Shown: positions 25,352-34,345, numbered from the stretch's first letter. The stretch is DNA of 64,000 nt from Actinomadura sp. J1-007 (GCF_009793335.1 NZ_WING01000001.1:5828001-5892000); one strand, 5' to 3'. The notes: a model not told the origin generated them from the sequence alone. Made by a program: numbers and translations.

Positions 25352-26113
25352 GTGGGCGCCGGGCACGCGCACCGGCTGTACGTGCCGGGCGCCTCGCCGG
25401 TGCACCGGCTCCCGCCGCAGTGCAAGCTGGTCGCCGTCCTGGCGTTCGTCCTGCTCGTCGTCGCCACCCCCCGCGAGCGGCTCTGGGCGTTCGCGGGGTA
25501 CGCGGCGCTGCTCGCGGCCGTCGCCGTCGCGGCCCGCGTCCCGCTCCGGCTGGTGCTGCGCCGCGTCGTGATCGAGGTGCCGTTCGTGGCGTTCGCGTTC
25601 CTGATGCCGTTCGTCGCGAACGGCGAGAGGGTGCGGGTGCTCGGCGTCGCGGTGAGCGAGAACGGGCTGTGGGGCGCCTGGAACATCCTCGCCAAGGGCA
25701 CCCTCGGCGTCGTCGCGTCCATCCTCCTCGCCGCCACGACCGAGCCGCGCGTCCTGCTGCTCGGCATCGAGCGGCTGCGGATGCCGCAGCTCATCACGCA
25801 GATCGCGACGTTCATGCTGCGGTACGGCGACGTCGTCACCGCGGAGCTGGCGCGGATGCGGGTGGCGCGCGCGTCGCGCGGCTTCGAGGCCCGCGACCTG
25901 CGCGACGCGGGCGTGCTCGCCAAGTCGGTCGGCGCGCTGTTCCTGCGCTCGTACGAACGCGGCGAGCGCGTCCACCTCGCCATGGTCAGCCGCGGCTACG
26001 ACGGCCGCATGCCCGTCCTGCACGACGTGGGCGCCACGGCCGCCCAGTGGTCGCTGGCCGCCGCCCTCCCCCTGACCGCCGCCCTCGTCACCCTGGCAGC
26101 CTGGAGCGTGTGA
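25352..26113 (+). CDS. cbiQ: ECF transporter T component CbiQ/NikQ
   Basis: 253 residues. Start GTG 25352 directly after the preceding stop. It has several membrane helices (LVAVLAFVLLVVATP, LWAFAGYAALLAAVAVAARV, VVIEVPFVAFAFLMPFVA, GTLGVVASILLAATT). The cytoplasmic coupling helices contain the Ala-Arg-Gly-type motifs: MRVARASRGFEARDLRD and HLAMVSRGYDGRMP. These bind the ATPase grooves. The end overlaps the next ATG (TGATG), which indicates tight translational coupling to cbiO. Confidence 0.93.
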   Translation: MGAGHAHRLYVPGASPVHRLPPQCKLVAVLAFVLLVVATPRERLWAFAGYAALLAAVAVAARVPLRLVLRRVVIEVPFVAFAFLMPFVANGERVRVLGVAVSENGLWGAWNILAKGTLGVVASILLAATTEPRVLLLGIERLRMPQLITQIATFMLRYGDVVTAELARMRVARASRGFEARDLRDAGVLAKSVGALFLRSYERGERVHLAMVSRGYDGRMPVLHDVGATAAQWSLAAALPLTAALVTLAAWSV

Positions 26114-26874
26114 TGACCCCCTCCCTTGAGGTCAGCGGCCTCGCGTACGCGTACCCCGACGGCACCCAGGCCCTCTACGGCGTGGACGTCACGATCGGGC
26201 GCGGCGAGCGGGTGGCGCTGCTCGGGCCGAACGGCGCGGGCAAGACGACGCTGGTGCTGCACCTGAACGGCATCCTGTCGGGCGGCCTGGGCGAGGTGCG
26301 CGTCGGCGGCCTCGCGGTGGACCCCAAGGACAAGAAGGGGCTGCGCGAGGTGCGGCGCAGGGTCGGGATCGTGTTCCAGGACCCCGACGACCAGCTGTTC
26401 ATGCCGACGGTGGGGGAGGACGTGGCGTTCGGCCCGGCCAACCTCGGGCTGCGCGGCGCCGAGCTGGACGCGCGGGTGAAGGACGCGCTCGGGCGGGTCG
26501 GGATGCTGGACGTGGCCGATCGGCCCCCGCAGCACCTGTCGTTCGGGCAGCGCCGCCGCGTCGCGGTCGCCACCGTCCTCGCGATGCGGCCCGAGATCCT
26601 CGTGCTGGACGAGCCGTCCTCCAACCTCGACCCCGCGAGCCGCCGCGAGCTGGCCGAGATCCTGCTCGGGCTGGACGTGACGGTCCTGATGGTCACGCAC
26701 GACCTGCCGTACGCCGCCGAGCTGTGCCCGCGCTCGCTCATCCTGTCCGGCGGGGTGATCGCCGCCGACGCCCCCACGCTCGACATCCTCAGGGACGACG
26801 ACCTGCTGGCCGCGCACCGCCTCGAACTGCCCTTCGGGTTCGACCCGGCCGCGGCCGCCCGCCTGCTCGGCTGA
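26113..26874 (+). CDS. cbiO: ECF transporter ATPase CbiO/NikO
   Basis: 253 residues. Walker A is LLGPNGAGKTTL near residue 39, the Q-loop VFQDPDDQLFMPTV near 90 is typical of CbiO, the signature motif is LSFGQRRRVAVA (Phe in place of the usual Gly), and Walker B is ILVLDEPSSNLDP near 168 with the switch His in VTHDLPYA. Only one ATPase gene is present, as in Co/Ni ECF systems that use a homodimer. Last gene of the operon; a terminator follows. Confidence 0.95.
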   Translation: MTPSLEVSGLAYAYPDGTQALYGVDVTIGRGERVALLGPNGAGKTTLVLHLNGILSGGLGEVRVGGLAVDPKDKKGLREVRRRVGIVFQDPDDQLFMPTVGEDVAFGPANLGLRGAELDARVKDALGRVGMLDVADRPPQHLSFGQRRRVAVATVLAMRPEILVLDEPSSNLDPASRRELAEILLGLDVTVLMVTHDLPYAAELCPRSLILSGGVIAADAPTLDILRDDDLLAAHRLELPFGFDPAAAARLLG

Positions 26875-26877
26875 CCC

Positions 26878-26907
26878 GCGCGGGCCGTTCTCCCGGACGG
26901 CCCGCGC
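26878..26907 (+). terminator. Terminator of the metal-transport operon
   Basis: GCGCGGGCCGT (26878-26888) pairs perfectly with 26897-26907 around an 8-base loop, 4 bases past the cbiO stop. Confidence 0.8.
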
Positions 26908-27000
26908 ACCCGACACGCCGCCCATCACGGGACCCGCCGCGGATTCGCGGATTCGGCTTGCTTCCGCCCGCTCGCTTCGGGACACTCGACACCCTGGAAG

Positions 27001-27015
27001 TGGCAACGGTTTTCA
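27001..27015 (+). promoter_or_regulatory. Zur-like 7-1-7 inverted repeat
   Basis: TGGCAACGGTTTTCA matches the actinobacterial Zur consensus (TGAAAATGATTTTCA) at 11 of 15 positions, and its arms pair at 5 of 7 positions. It lies 20 bases upstream of the GTG of the ATPase gene, in an AT-enriched patch. Possible FUR-family operator; could be chance. Confidence 0.35.
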
Positions 27016-27035
27016 TATCCGAATCGGGGGTTTTC

Positions 27036-27971
27036 GTGAAGGTTGCGTTCGTGGGCAAGGGCGGCAGCGGCAAGACCACCCTGTCGTCGCTGTTCGTGCG
27101 GCACCTCGCCGGGCTCGGCCTCCCGGTGGTGGCGGTGGACGCCGACATCAACCAGCACCTCGGCGTGGCGCTCGGGCTGGACGAGGGTCGGGCCGCGAAG
27201 ATCCCGGCGATGGGCGACCGGCTCACCGAGATCAAGGAGTGGCTGCGCGGCTCCAACCCCCGGATCGAGTCGGCGTCGGCGATGGTCAAGACGACCCCGG
27301 CTGGCCGGGGCTCGCGGCTGCTGCGGGTCGGCGGCGACGACCCGGTGCACGCGCTCGCGCAGGAGGTGGACGGGGTCACGCTGCTGGCGACCGGCCCGTT
27401 CAACGACGAGGACCTGGGCGTGGCGTGCTACCACTCCAAGACCGGCGCGGTGGAGCTCTACCTCAACCACCTGGTGGACGGGCCGGGCGAGTACGTGGTG
27501 GTCGACATGACCGCGGGCGCCGACACGTTCGCCTCCGGGCTGTTCACCCGGTTCGACCTGATGTTCCTGGTGGCCGAGCCGACCCGCAAGGGCGTCGGGG
27601 TGTACCGGCAGTACACCGACTACGCGCGCGACTACGACGTGGCGATCAGCGTGGTCGGCAACAAGGTGCAGGGCGAGGCGGACGTCGCCTACCTGCGCGA
27701 GCACGTCGGCGCCGACCTGCTGACGTGGCTCGGGCAGTCGGCGAGCGTGCGGGCGATGGAGCAGGGCCGGCCGGGCGTCGCCCTGGAGGACGACAACGCG
27801 GCGGCCCTCGACTGGATGCGCGCCGCGGTGGACGCCCGGCCGAAGGACTGGGACAGGTTCCAGCGCCAGGCCGCCGAGTTCCACGTCAAGAACGCCCGGA
27901 GCTGGGCCAACCGCGCGGTCGGCGCCGACCTGGAGACCCAGATCGACCCCGACTTCCGCTTCCCCGCCTGA
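27036..27971 (+). CDS. CooC/ParA-like P-loop ATPase
   Basis: 311 residues from GTG 27036 with CGGGGG five bases upstream. The N-terminus KVAFVGKGGSGKTTLSSLF is a deviant Walker A motif of the MinD/ParA/CooC class, followed by VVAVDADINQHLGVALG (the A' motif), VVVDMTAGADTFASG (Walker B) and FLVAEPTRKGV, then VVGNKVQ (guanine-like switch). CooC proteins insert nickel into CO dehydrogenase, but this clade is widespread in actinomycetes without that enzyme, so the role is open. It follows the nickel/cobalt transporter but is separated by a terminator and seems to have its own promoter region. Confidence 0.85.
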   Translation: MKVAFVGKGGSGKTTLSSLFVRHLAGLGLPVVAVDADINQHLGVALGLDEGRAAKIPAMGDRLTEIKEWLRGSNPRIESASAMVKTTPAGRGSRLLRVGGDDPVHALAQEVDGVTLLATGPFNDEDLGVACYHSKTGAVELYLNHLVDGPGEYVVVDMTAGADTFASGLFTRFDLMFLVAEPTRKGVGVYRQYTDYARDYDVAISVVGNKVQGEADVAYLREHVGADLLTWLGQSASVRAMEQGRPGVALEDDNAAALDWMRAAVDARPKDWDRFQRQAAEFHVKNARSWANRAVGADLETQIDPDFRFPA

Positions 27972-28105
27972 CGGTCGCGCCGCGCGCCCTCCCGGGCCCG
28001 TCCGGTGGATCGGCGATCCGCCGCGCGACGCGTGCCGCGCGGCGCGCAAGAACCACCGGACAGGCCCTAGCCGGTCGGCGCCGAACGCCGATAATCTTGC
28101 GCGCC

Positions 28106-29202
28106 ATGACAGCGCGGCGGATGTTCGCAACGGCCATCGGCGCGGTCGTGCCGCTGGCCCTCATCTCCCTGCTCTTCGGCAACCAGTGGGTCACCGACGC
28201 GATCCTGAAGAGCGACTTCGAGTACGACAAGGGCGTCGGCCGGCTGGTCGCGTGGCTCCAGTTCCCCTCCTGGCGGCTCACCACGGGCGAGCGCCACCTC
28301 GACAACGGCTTCGCCTACGTCGTCGCGATCGACTTCTCCCTGGTGCTGTTCTTCGCGGTCGCCGCGGCGCTGGTGCTCGCCGGGGCGCGGTCGCTCGACC
28401 CCGCGCGGAACCTGTTCGGCGCGGTGATCGTCGGCTGGTGGGCGACGTTCGTCGCGGGCGGCCTGGCCGGGCTGGTCGACGGCGTCCTGATGAACTGGAC
28501 GCTCGACTACCCGGACCGGACGATGGCGATGATGGTCTGGAACGGCGTGTCGCAGGGCGTCGGGTTCGGCCTCGTGTACGGCTGGCTGGCGGGGCTCGGC
28601 GCGCTGGTCGGGTTCCTGGTGGCCCGCGGGCGGACGCCGATGGGGCCGTACCGCCGGGGCAGCAGCAGCCTCCGTACCAGGCGCGGATGCCGCAGGCGCT
28701 GTCTCCGCAGCATCCGGCCGCCGTCCCGTACGTCCCGCCGGGCCAGCAGGGGCAGCCGGGCCAGCCGTACCAGCAGGGCCAGCCGCAGCCGGGGTGGGGC
28801 GCCGCACCGGTCCCGCAGATGCCCGCGCAGCCGCAGGGGCAGCCGCAGCCGGTCGCCTACCCGCCGCCGCAGCCCGCCCCCGCCGCGCCCGCGCCTCCGC
28901 CCCCGGCTCCGGCCCCCGAGTCGCCGGCCGCGCCCGCCGAGGACGAACGGAGCGAGCAGGACGCCGAGCCCGCGCCGCAGGACGCCGAGAAGCCCGCGCC
29001 GCAGGACGCCGAGAAGCCCGGCGACGAGCCCGCCGAGCCGGCCGGCGCCGCCGCCGAACGGCCCGCCGAGGACGGCCCCGAGCCGTCGCCGGAGCCGGAG
29101 GACTCCGCGGACTCCGGTGGGCGGGTGGACGCCGCGAACGTCACGATGGTCGACCGCGGGAAGGACGAGGGAGGTCACAAGCCCCTCGCGCCCCCGTCCT
29201 GA
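28106..29202 (+). CDS. Four-TM membrane protein with Pro/Gln-rich tail, frameshifted
   Basis: The N-terminal 185 residues start at ATG 28106 and contain four hydrophobic helices (FATAIGAVVPLALISLLFG, VVAIDFSLVLFFAVAAALVL, AVIVGWWATFVAGGLAGLV, VSQGVGFGLVYGWLAGLGAL). The tail continues in the -1 frame from about 28655: PGQQQPPYQARMPQ, PGQQGQPGQPYQQGQPQPG, then Pro/Ala- and Glu/Asp-rich segments with a repeated PQDAEKPA unit, ending PLAPPS. One C missing in the CC at 28654-28655 restores a single protein of about 365 residues. Family not recognised. A GATAAT hexamer 10 bases before the ATG could be a -10 element. Confidence 0.75.
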
Positions 29203-29244
29203 CCCGGGGCCGGACCTTCCGCGCGGACCTGCGAGAATCGGCGC

Positions 29245-29721
29245 ATGCGCGTGTATCTTGGCTGCGATCATGCCGGTTTCGAGCTCAAGGAGCACCTGGT
29301 CGCCTGGTTGAAGGCGAACGGGCACGAGCCGGTCGACTGCGGGGCGTTCGAGTACGACGCCGTCGACGACTACCCGCCGTTCGTCCTGCGGGCGGCTCGG
29401 CGGACGGTCGCCGACCCGGGCAGCCTCGGCGTGGTCCTCGGCGGCTCCGGCAACGGCGAGGCGATCGCGGCCAACAAGGTCGAGGGCGTGCGCGCCGCGC
29501 TGGTGTGGAACGACGACACCGCCACCCTCGCCCGGCAGCACAACGACGCCAACGTGATCAGCCTCGGGGCGCGCCAGCACGACGCCGACACCGCCACGCG
29601 GTTCGTCGCGCTGTTCCTCGACACGCCGTACTCCGAGGAGGCGCGGCACACCCGCCGGATCCAGATGCTCAGCGAGTACGAGCGCACCGGCGAACTCCCG
29701 CCCCTGCCCGGCGGGAGCTGA
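29245..29721 (+). CDS. rpiB: Ribose-5-phosphate isomerase B / LacAB-RpiB family sugar isomerase
   Basis: 158 residues, normal length. MRVYLGCDHAGFELKEHLVAWL at the start, then GVVLGGSGNGEAIAANKVEGVRAALVWN, which holds the active-site loop, and NVISLGARQHD. Most RpiB enzymes have Cys in the G-x-C/S-G-x-G loop; here it is SGNG, as in actinobacterial RpiB. It interconverts ribose 5-phosphate and ribulose 5-phosphate. ATG at 29245; monocistronic or downstream of the membrane-protein gene. Confidence 0.93.
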   Translation: MRVYLGCDHAGFELKEHLVAWLKANGHEPVDCGAFEYDAVDDYPPFVLRAARRTVADPGSLGVVLGGSGNGEAIAANKVEGVRAALVWNDDTATLARQHNDANVISLGARQHDADTATRFVALFLDTPYSEEARHTRRIQMLSEYERTGELPPLPGGS

Positions 29722-29784
29722 CGGCCCGCCCCGAAACCCGCTGAGCCCGCGCCCGACGCCCGCGTTCTCGACGCCGCTCAGCGT

Positions 29785-29970
29785 CTAGGACGGGTTCGGG
29801 TGGGGGCCTCGCTTGCCGAGGCGGCGGCGCTCGTTCTTGGCGGCCTTGGTGCGCTTGGCGGGCTCGGCGGGTCTCGGCGGGGGCGGTTCCTCGCCGTCGG
29901 CCCGGGGCCGCGACACGTCGCGCGCCCTCATCGCCGCGTCCACGGTGATGCGCATGCCCGGATGGCCCAT
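29785..29970 (-). CDS. Small basic conserved protein
   Basis: 61 residues from ATG 29970 with GGGAGG four bases upstream. MGHPGMRITVDAAMRARDVSRPR resembles short uncharacterised actinobacterial proteins; the remainder is Pro-rich, then very Lys/Arg-rich (AKRTKAAKNERRRLGKRG). The sequence has no membrane segment. The basic tail suggests nucleic-acid or ribosome association, which is inference. Convergent with rpiB. Confidence 0.7.
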   Translation of the reverse strand: MGHPGMRITVDAAMRARDVSRPRADGEEPPPPRPAEPAKRTKAAKNERRRLGKRGPHPNPS

Positions 29971-30210
29971 GGCGCCTCCCTCTCCGGCACTCCCGAATCC
30001 CGTTCGCGTCCGTCGCCCCATTGGACACCCGGGGGTGGGGGTCGGGGCAAGGGGTGAAGGGCGAGGCGGGCCGCGGCGCGCCCCGGCGTGTCGGCCCGGT
30101 TCCCGTGCGGCGCGGGGTGGCTGACATCACGTGCGTGGAGCGTTGCAAGACGTCACCGCTGGCGCGGTTGACCGCCGGGTCGGCCGGATGGTCGGTACAG
30201 TGCCGGAGTC

Positions 30211-31329
30211 ATGCTTCAACGACTGGTGCACCTTCTCCCGCCGAGAGTGCGCGCCTTCCTGCGCAGGATCCCGGTCCTCGTGCGGTTCTACAGGTGGCTG
30301 CGGCGCGGGAAGCTCACCAGGGAGCGGTACGTGTTCGCCGCCCTGGCGCTCCTCGCGATCGCCATCGGGCTCGCGGCGGCCACCGACTCCAAGGGCTGGG
30401 CGCCGTCCGGCGCGCTGGTGCTGACCGTGCTCGGCGGCGGGCTGCTGCTCAGGGTGCGCAGCCTGTCGATGCTGCTCGGCGTCGTGGTGGCCATGGTGGC
30501 GTACGACGCGTGGCACGACCGTTCGGCGGTCGGTCCGGGCGTGGTGGCGACGCTGGTGATCACCGCCGTGCTGGCGGTGACGCTGGCCCGTACCCGGCAG
30601 CAGCTCGGCGTGATGGGGCTGCGCGGCGACTCGATGCTGCTGGAGCTGCGCGACCGGCTGCGCCGCCAGGGCGAGATGCCCGAGCTGCCGGACGGCTGGG
30701 ACTCGCAGGTCGTGCTGCTCCAGGCGGGCGGCTCCTCGTTCGGCGGCGACTTCGTGGTCTCGTCCTGCGACGGCGACTCGCTGGAGGTCGCGCTGGTGGA
30801 CGTGTCGGGCAAGGGGACCGACGCCGGCACCCGCGCGCTGATGCTCTCCGGCGCTTTCGGTGGTTTGCTTGGATCGATCCAGTCTGACCGGTTCCTGCCC
30901 GCCTGCAACGCGTACCTGCAACGCCAGCGGTGGGACGAGGGGTTCGTCACGGCCGTCCACGTCGTGGTCGACCTGCACACCGGCGACTACACGGTCGAGT
31001 CGGCCGGGCACCCGCCCGCGGTGCAGTTCGACGCGGGCAGCGGCAACTGGAAGGTCAGCCCGGCCAAGGGCGTCGTGCTCGGCGTGGTGCCCGACCTGCG
31101 GTGCGTGCCCGAGAGCGGCACGCTGCGGCCCGGCGACGCGCTGCTGCTCTACACCGACGGCCTGGTCGAGTCGCCGGGCCGCGACCTCGACGCGGGCATC
31201 GACGGGCTGCTCGGCGAGGCCGAACGGCTCGTCCCCAACGGCTTCCGCAAGGGCGCCAAGGAACTGGTCGAGCGGATGGCCGCCGCCCGCGACGACGACT
31301 GCGCGCTCGTCCTGATCTGGCGCACCTGA
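30211..31329 (+). CDS. Membrane-anchored PP2C/SpoIIE-type phosphatase
   Basis: 372 residues from ATG 30211. Hydrophobic helices lie near residues 45-60, 70-85, 93-105 and 112-130. The C-terminal half is a SpoIIE/RsbU-type PP2C phosphatase: FGGDFVVSSCDGDSLEVALVDVSGKGTDAGTRALML holds the Asp-Gly/Asp metal ligands, then ESAGHPPAVQF, GVVPD and LLLYTDGLVESPGRD. This group dephosphorylates anti-sigma factor antagonists or similar proteins. No sensor PAS/GAF domain is visible, so the signal may come through the membrane domain. It is convergent with a Ser/Thr kinase gene 6 bases away. Confidence 0.9.
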   Translation: MLQRLVHLLPPRVRAFLRRIPVLVRFYRWLRRGKLTRERYVFAALALLAIAIGLAAATDSKGWAPSGALVLTVLGGGLLLRVRSLSMLLGVVVAMVAYDAWHDRSAVGPGVVATLVITAVLAVTLARTRQQLGVMGLRGDSMLLELRDRLRRQGEMPELPDGWDSQVVLLQAGGSSFGGDFVVSSCDGDSLEVALVDVSGKGTDAGTRALMLSGAFGGLLGSIQSDRFLPACNAYLQRQRWDEGFVTAVHVVVDLHTGDYTVESAGHPPAVQFDAGSGNWKVSPAKGVVLGVVPDLRCVPESGTLRPGDALLLYTDGLVESPGRDLDAGIDGLLGEAERLVPNGFRKGAKELVERMAAARDDDCALVLIWRT

Positions 31330-31335
31330 CGCAGG

Positions 31336-32739
31336 TCAGCGGCGGTGCCGCTTCGCCTTGTCGGTCTTCGCGCGGTGGTCGGTGTGGAGCTTGTGCGGGC
31401 GCAGCAGCCCGGCCTGCCTGATCTGCGGCATCGGCTGCCGCTGGCGCGCCGGCGCGGACCGTTCGCCCGTCGCGGCGCCGGCCTGCGGGGCGGGTGTGCG
31501 GGTGTCGCCGCCCATGCCGAAGATGAGCCCGAAGACCAGCGCGACGGACGCGGCGGCGCCCACGGTCGCGGTCGTCCTCGGGCCCGCGCGCCCGTTGCGG
31601 CGGACGCGCGCGGCGCGCCTGGTCGCTTCGAGGACGCGGGTCCGCGCGCCGTTCGGCCGCCGCGGGACGGCGGCGTGCGAGCCCTCGGCCGGTCCCGTGC
31701 CGCGGTCGCCCTCCGGGCGTCCGGTCGGGGCGAGCGACGGCGGGGGCACCCATGCGGCGGTCGACTCGCCCGAGTCGTCCGGCAGCGGCGACTCCGGCGC
31801 CGCGGGGCGCTGGCCCGGCACGCCCGCCGCGGCGAACGGCTCGGCGGGCGCCGCGGCGGTGGCCGCAGCCGAGGCGGGCGGTTCGGTGTGCGGCGCGGCC
31901 TGCCGGACGAGCGCGAGCAGCAGGTCGGGCGCGGTCGGGCGGTCCTCGGGACGCTTCGACAGCGCGGCCCGCACGGACGGCAGCAGCGCGTCCGGCAGGC
32001 CGGTCAGGTCGGGCTCGTCGCTCATCACCCGCAGCGCGACCGCCGAGGCCGCGCCGTCCCCGAACGGGAGCCGCCCGGTCCCGGCGTACGCGACCAGGCA
32101 GCCCCACGCGAACACGTCGGACGCCGGCGCGGCGGCCCCGCCGGTGACGACCTCGGGCGGCATCCAGCCGGGCGTGCCGAGCACCGCGCCGGACGAGACG
32201 AACGACCCGGGCGAGTCCTGCGTGCGGGCGATGCCGAAGTCGATGACCCGGCAGCCGGACAGCGTGAGCATCACGTTGGCCGGTTTCAGGTCGCGGTGGA
32301 TGAGCCCGGCGCAGTGGATCGCGGCGAGCGCGGACGCGGTGCTCACGGCGACGCCGTGCAGCTCGGCGGGCGGCATCGGGCCGCCCGCGATGACGCGGTG
32401 GTGCAGCGACACCCCGCCCACGTACTCGCTGACGATGTAGGGGCGCCCGTCCTCCTCGCCCTGCGCCAGCACGCGCGCCGTGCAGAACGACGCGACGCGC
32501 GCGGCGAGCACCGCCTCGTCGCGGAACCGCGCCAGATAGGCCGGGTCCCCCGCGAGATGCGCATGGATCGTCTTCACCGCGACGCGCCCGCCGGTGCGCG
32601 GGTCGCGGCCGAGGTAGACGGTGCCCATGCCGCCCGCGCCGATCCGGCCGAGCAGGGGATAGCCCCCGACGGCCGTGGGGTCGCGGGCGTCGAGCTGCCG
32701 TACGTCGTCTGCTGGGGAGTCCGTCTCGTTGCCGAACAT
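31336..32739 (-). CDS. Ser/Thr protein kinase with Pro-rich linker and C-terminal membrane anchor
   Basis: 467 residues from ATG 32739 (AGAGG upstream). Kinase domain: LLGRIGAGGMGTVYLGRDPRTGGRVAVK (P-loop and Lys), LIHRDLKPANVML (catalytic loop), VIDFGIA (DFG), GTPGWMPPEVV (activation segment), to about residue 265. A Pro/Ala-rich juxtamembrane linker follows, then one transmembrane helix (ATVGAAASVALVFGLIFGMGG) near residue 405 and a basic extracytoplasmic tail ending KRHRR. This is a PASTA-less PknB-class kinase. It faces the SpoIIE-type phosphatase gene tail to tail. Confidence 0.92.
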   Translation of the reverse strand: MFGNETDSPADDVRQLDARDPTAVGGYPLLGRIGAGGMGTVYLGRDPRTGGRVAVKTIHAHLAGDPAYLARFRDEAVLAARVASFCTARVLAQGEEDGRPYIVSEYVGGVSLHHRVIAGGPMPPAELHGVAVSTASALAAIHCAGLIHRDLKPANVMLTLSGCRVIDFGIARTQDSPGSFVSSGAVLGTPGWMPPEVVTGGAAAPASDVFAWGCLVAYAGTGRLPFGDGAASAVALRVMSDEPDLTGLPDALLPSVRAALSKRPEDRPTAPDLLLALVRQAAPHTEPPASAAATAAAPAEPFAAAGVPGQRPAAPESPLPDDSGESTAAWVPPPSLAPTGRPEGDRGTGPAEGSHAAVPRRPNGARTRVLEATRRAARVRRNGRAGPRTTATVGAAASVALVFGLIFGMGGDTRTPAPQAGAATGERSAPARQRQPMPQIRQAGLLRPHKLHTDHRAKTDKAKRHRR

Positions 32740-33123
32740 CGCGGTACCTCTAGGCCCTTTCAGGCTCTGGAGCCCGTGGAGAGCTAAGTGTCCCTTTGAG
32801 AGCTTCTGTCCCTGCATCCCCGTTCGCGCGCAAAGTATGGATCTCGACTTCATGAAAATCGGACCGGGTCGGAGGAAACGCGATCGTCACGCGGATGTTT
32901 CACCCCGTGCACGCGGGCCCGGCAGAGTGGAGGGCAGTTCGGCGGCCGCACCGACTCCGACGGATCCTCCTCGGCGCGCGGAGTCCGGTCGGCCGGCGGC
33001 ACCGAAGGCGATGCCCGCGCGGACGGCACCCCAGGGGTGGGAGGCGCCGTCCGCGCGGGCGTCGGCCGTTGACCGCCCGCTTTCCTATATAACCTATTGA
33101 CTTGGTAGGGAATCTCGCGCAGG
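32740..33123. promoter_or_regulatory. 384-base divergent region with a strong hairpin and an AT-rich operator-like site
   Basis: It lies between the kinase (minus) and FMN reductase (plus) starts. It contains a perfect 15-bp inverted repeat, 33013-33027 with 33046-33060 (18-base loop), unexpected between divergent genes. At 33081-33109 is an unusually AT-rich patch (CTATATAACC) with CCTA (33093-33096) and TAGG (33106-33109) as an inverted pair around TTGACTTGG. No ORF in the region is convincing. Confidence 0.5.
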
Positions 33124-33654
33124 ATGGGGCCCGTGAGTTTCGAGGTCATCATCGGCAACCCCCGTTCCGGCTCCCGCACCGCGACCGCGGCCTCCGCCGC
33201 GGCCCGCGCCGTCGCGGACGCCGCCGGGATCGCGGGCGCGCCGGGCGTCATCGACCTGTCCGCCCTCGCGCCCGGCCTGCTGCGGCCCGACCCGGGCCCC
33301 GAGATCGCGGACGCCCACGCCCGCGTCGCCGGAGCCGACGTGCTCCTCGTCGCCAGCCCCACCTACAAGGGCACCTACACCGGCCTGCTCAAGGTGTTCC
33401 TCGACCGCTTCGCGGCCGGCTCGCTGACCGGCAAGGCCGCGCTGCCGCTGCTGCTCCTCGGCGCGCCCCGGCACGCCCTCGCGGTCGAGGTGCACCTGCG
33501 GCCGCTGCTCGTCGAGCTCGGCGCGACCGTCCCGACGCCGGGGCTCGCGCTGCTCGAAGCAGAGCTCGACCGGCTCGACTCCGTCGTCGCGGAGTGGGCC
33601 GGCCTGGTCGTCCCCGCCGTTCGGGGCGCTCTTACGGCGGGGGCCGCCCGGTGA
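33124..33654 (+). CDS. NADPH-dependent FMN reductase (SsuE/MsuE-like flavodoxin fold)
   Basis: About 176 residues from ATG 33124, or 173 from GTG 33133. VIIGNPRSGSRT is the FMN phosphate loop at the N-terminus. ADVLLVASPTYKGTYTGLLKVFLDRF (S-P-x-Y-x-G) is the family signature near residue 75-105, followed by LPLLLLGAPRHALAVEVHLRPLLVELG. It supplies reduced FMN to a monooxygenase. It overlaps the next gene by GTGA, so the two form an operon with a second flavin reductase; no oxygenase component is directly adjacent. Confidence 0.9.
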   Translation: MGPVSFEVIIGNPRSGSRTATAASAAARAVADAAGIAGAPGVIDLSALAPGLLRPDPGPEIADAHARVAGADVLLVASPTYKGTYTGLLKVFLDRFAAGSLTGKAALPLLLLGAPRHALAVEVHLRPLLVELGATVPTPGLALLEAELDRLDSVVAEWAGLVVPAVRGALTAGAAR

Positions 33655-34175
33655 CCGGGACGGTGCAGGCACGGCCCGTCCCGGTCACCGGCGACTCGTT
33701 CCGCGACGCGCTGTCGCGGCACGCCGCCGGGGTCGTCGTGGTGACGGCCCGGCCCGCGTCCGGCGGTCCCGCCGGGCTCACCGCGACCTCGTTCACGTCG
33801 GTGAGCCTCGAACCGCCGCTCGTGTCGTTCTATGTGGCGACGTCCTCGACGACCTTCCCGCGGCTGCGGACCGCGCCGACGTTCGCGGTCAACGTCCTCG
33901 GCCACGACCAGGCCGAGGTCGCGGGGCGCTTCGCCGCGCGGGACGTGGACCGGTTCGCCGCGCCCGCCCGCTGGCGGAACGGTCCCGGCGGGGAGCCGCT
34001 GCTCGACGGCGCCGCCGCCCGGCTGCGCTGCGACTGGCACGACCTCCGGCGGATCGGCGACCACCTCCTCGTCGTCGGCCGGGTCATCGGCGTGGAGCTC
34101 GGCGGGGCGGAGGCCGTCCCGCTGCTCTACCACCGCGGCCGGTTCGGGCGGTTCGCCGCGTACCGGCACGCCTGA
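33651..34175 (+). CDS. Flavin reductase (HpaC/RutF-like split-barrel)
   Basis: 174 residues from GTG 33651, overlapping the preceding stop. FRDALSRHAAGVVVVTARPASGGPAGLTATSFTSVSLEPPLVSFYV is the typical flavin-binding N-terminal half, followed by FAVNVLGHDQAEVAGRFA and HLLVVGRVIGVELG. These enzymes reduce FMN/FAD with NAD(P)H for two-component monooxygenases. It might serve the hydroxylation step of the aromatic route encoded from 38.9 kb, but the partner oxygenase is not obvious in this window. Confidence 0.9.
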   Translation: MTGTVQARPVPVTGDSFRDALSRHAAGVVVVTARPASGGPAGLTATSFTSVSLEPPLVSFYVATSSTTFPRLRTAPTFAVNVLGHDQAEVAGRFAARDVDRFAAPARWRNGPGGEPLLDGAAARLRCDWHDLRRIGDHLLVVGRVIGVELGGAEAVPLLYHRGRFGRFAAYRHA

Positions 34176-34345
34176 CCCGCCCCGGCCGGGCCGGCACGGT
34201 CCGTCCCCAGGTTTCGGGCGACCGGCCCCGGTTACAACCAGACCAGTTGATCGTCCGGCGGGGACGCCGGGCCCGACCCCCCAGGCGGCAAGTGCCGTAC
34301 CGGCCGGTACGGGGCGCGCGGCGGGCAAGGGGGGAGGCGCCGGGG

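Noticed and set aside
32895..33092. Plus-strand 65-codon frame in the kinase/FMN reductase gap
   Set aside because: Arg-rich composition typical of antisense GC-rich DNA, no ribosome site, runs through the perfect hairpin.
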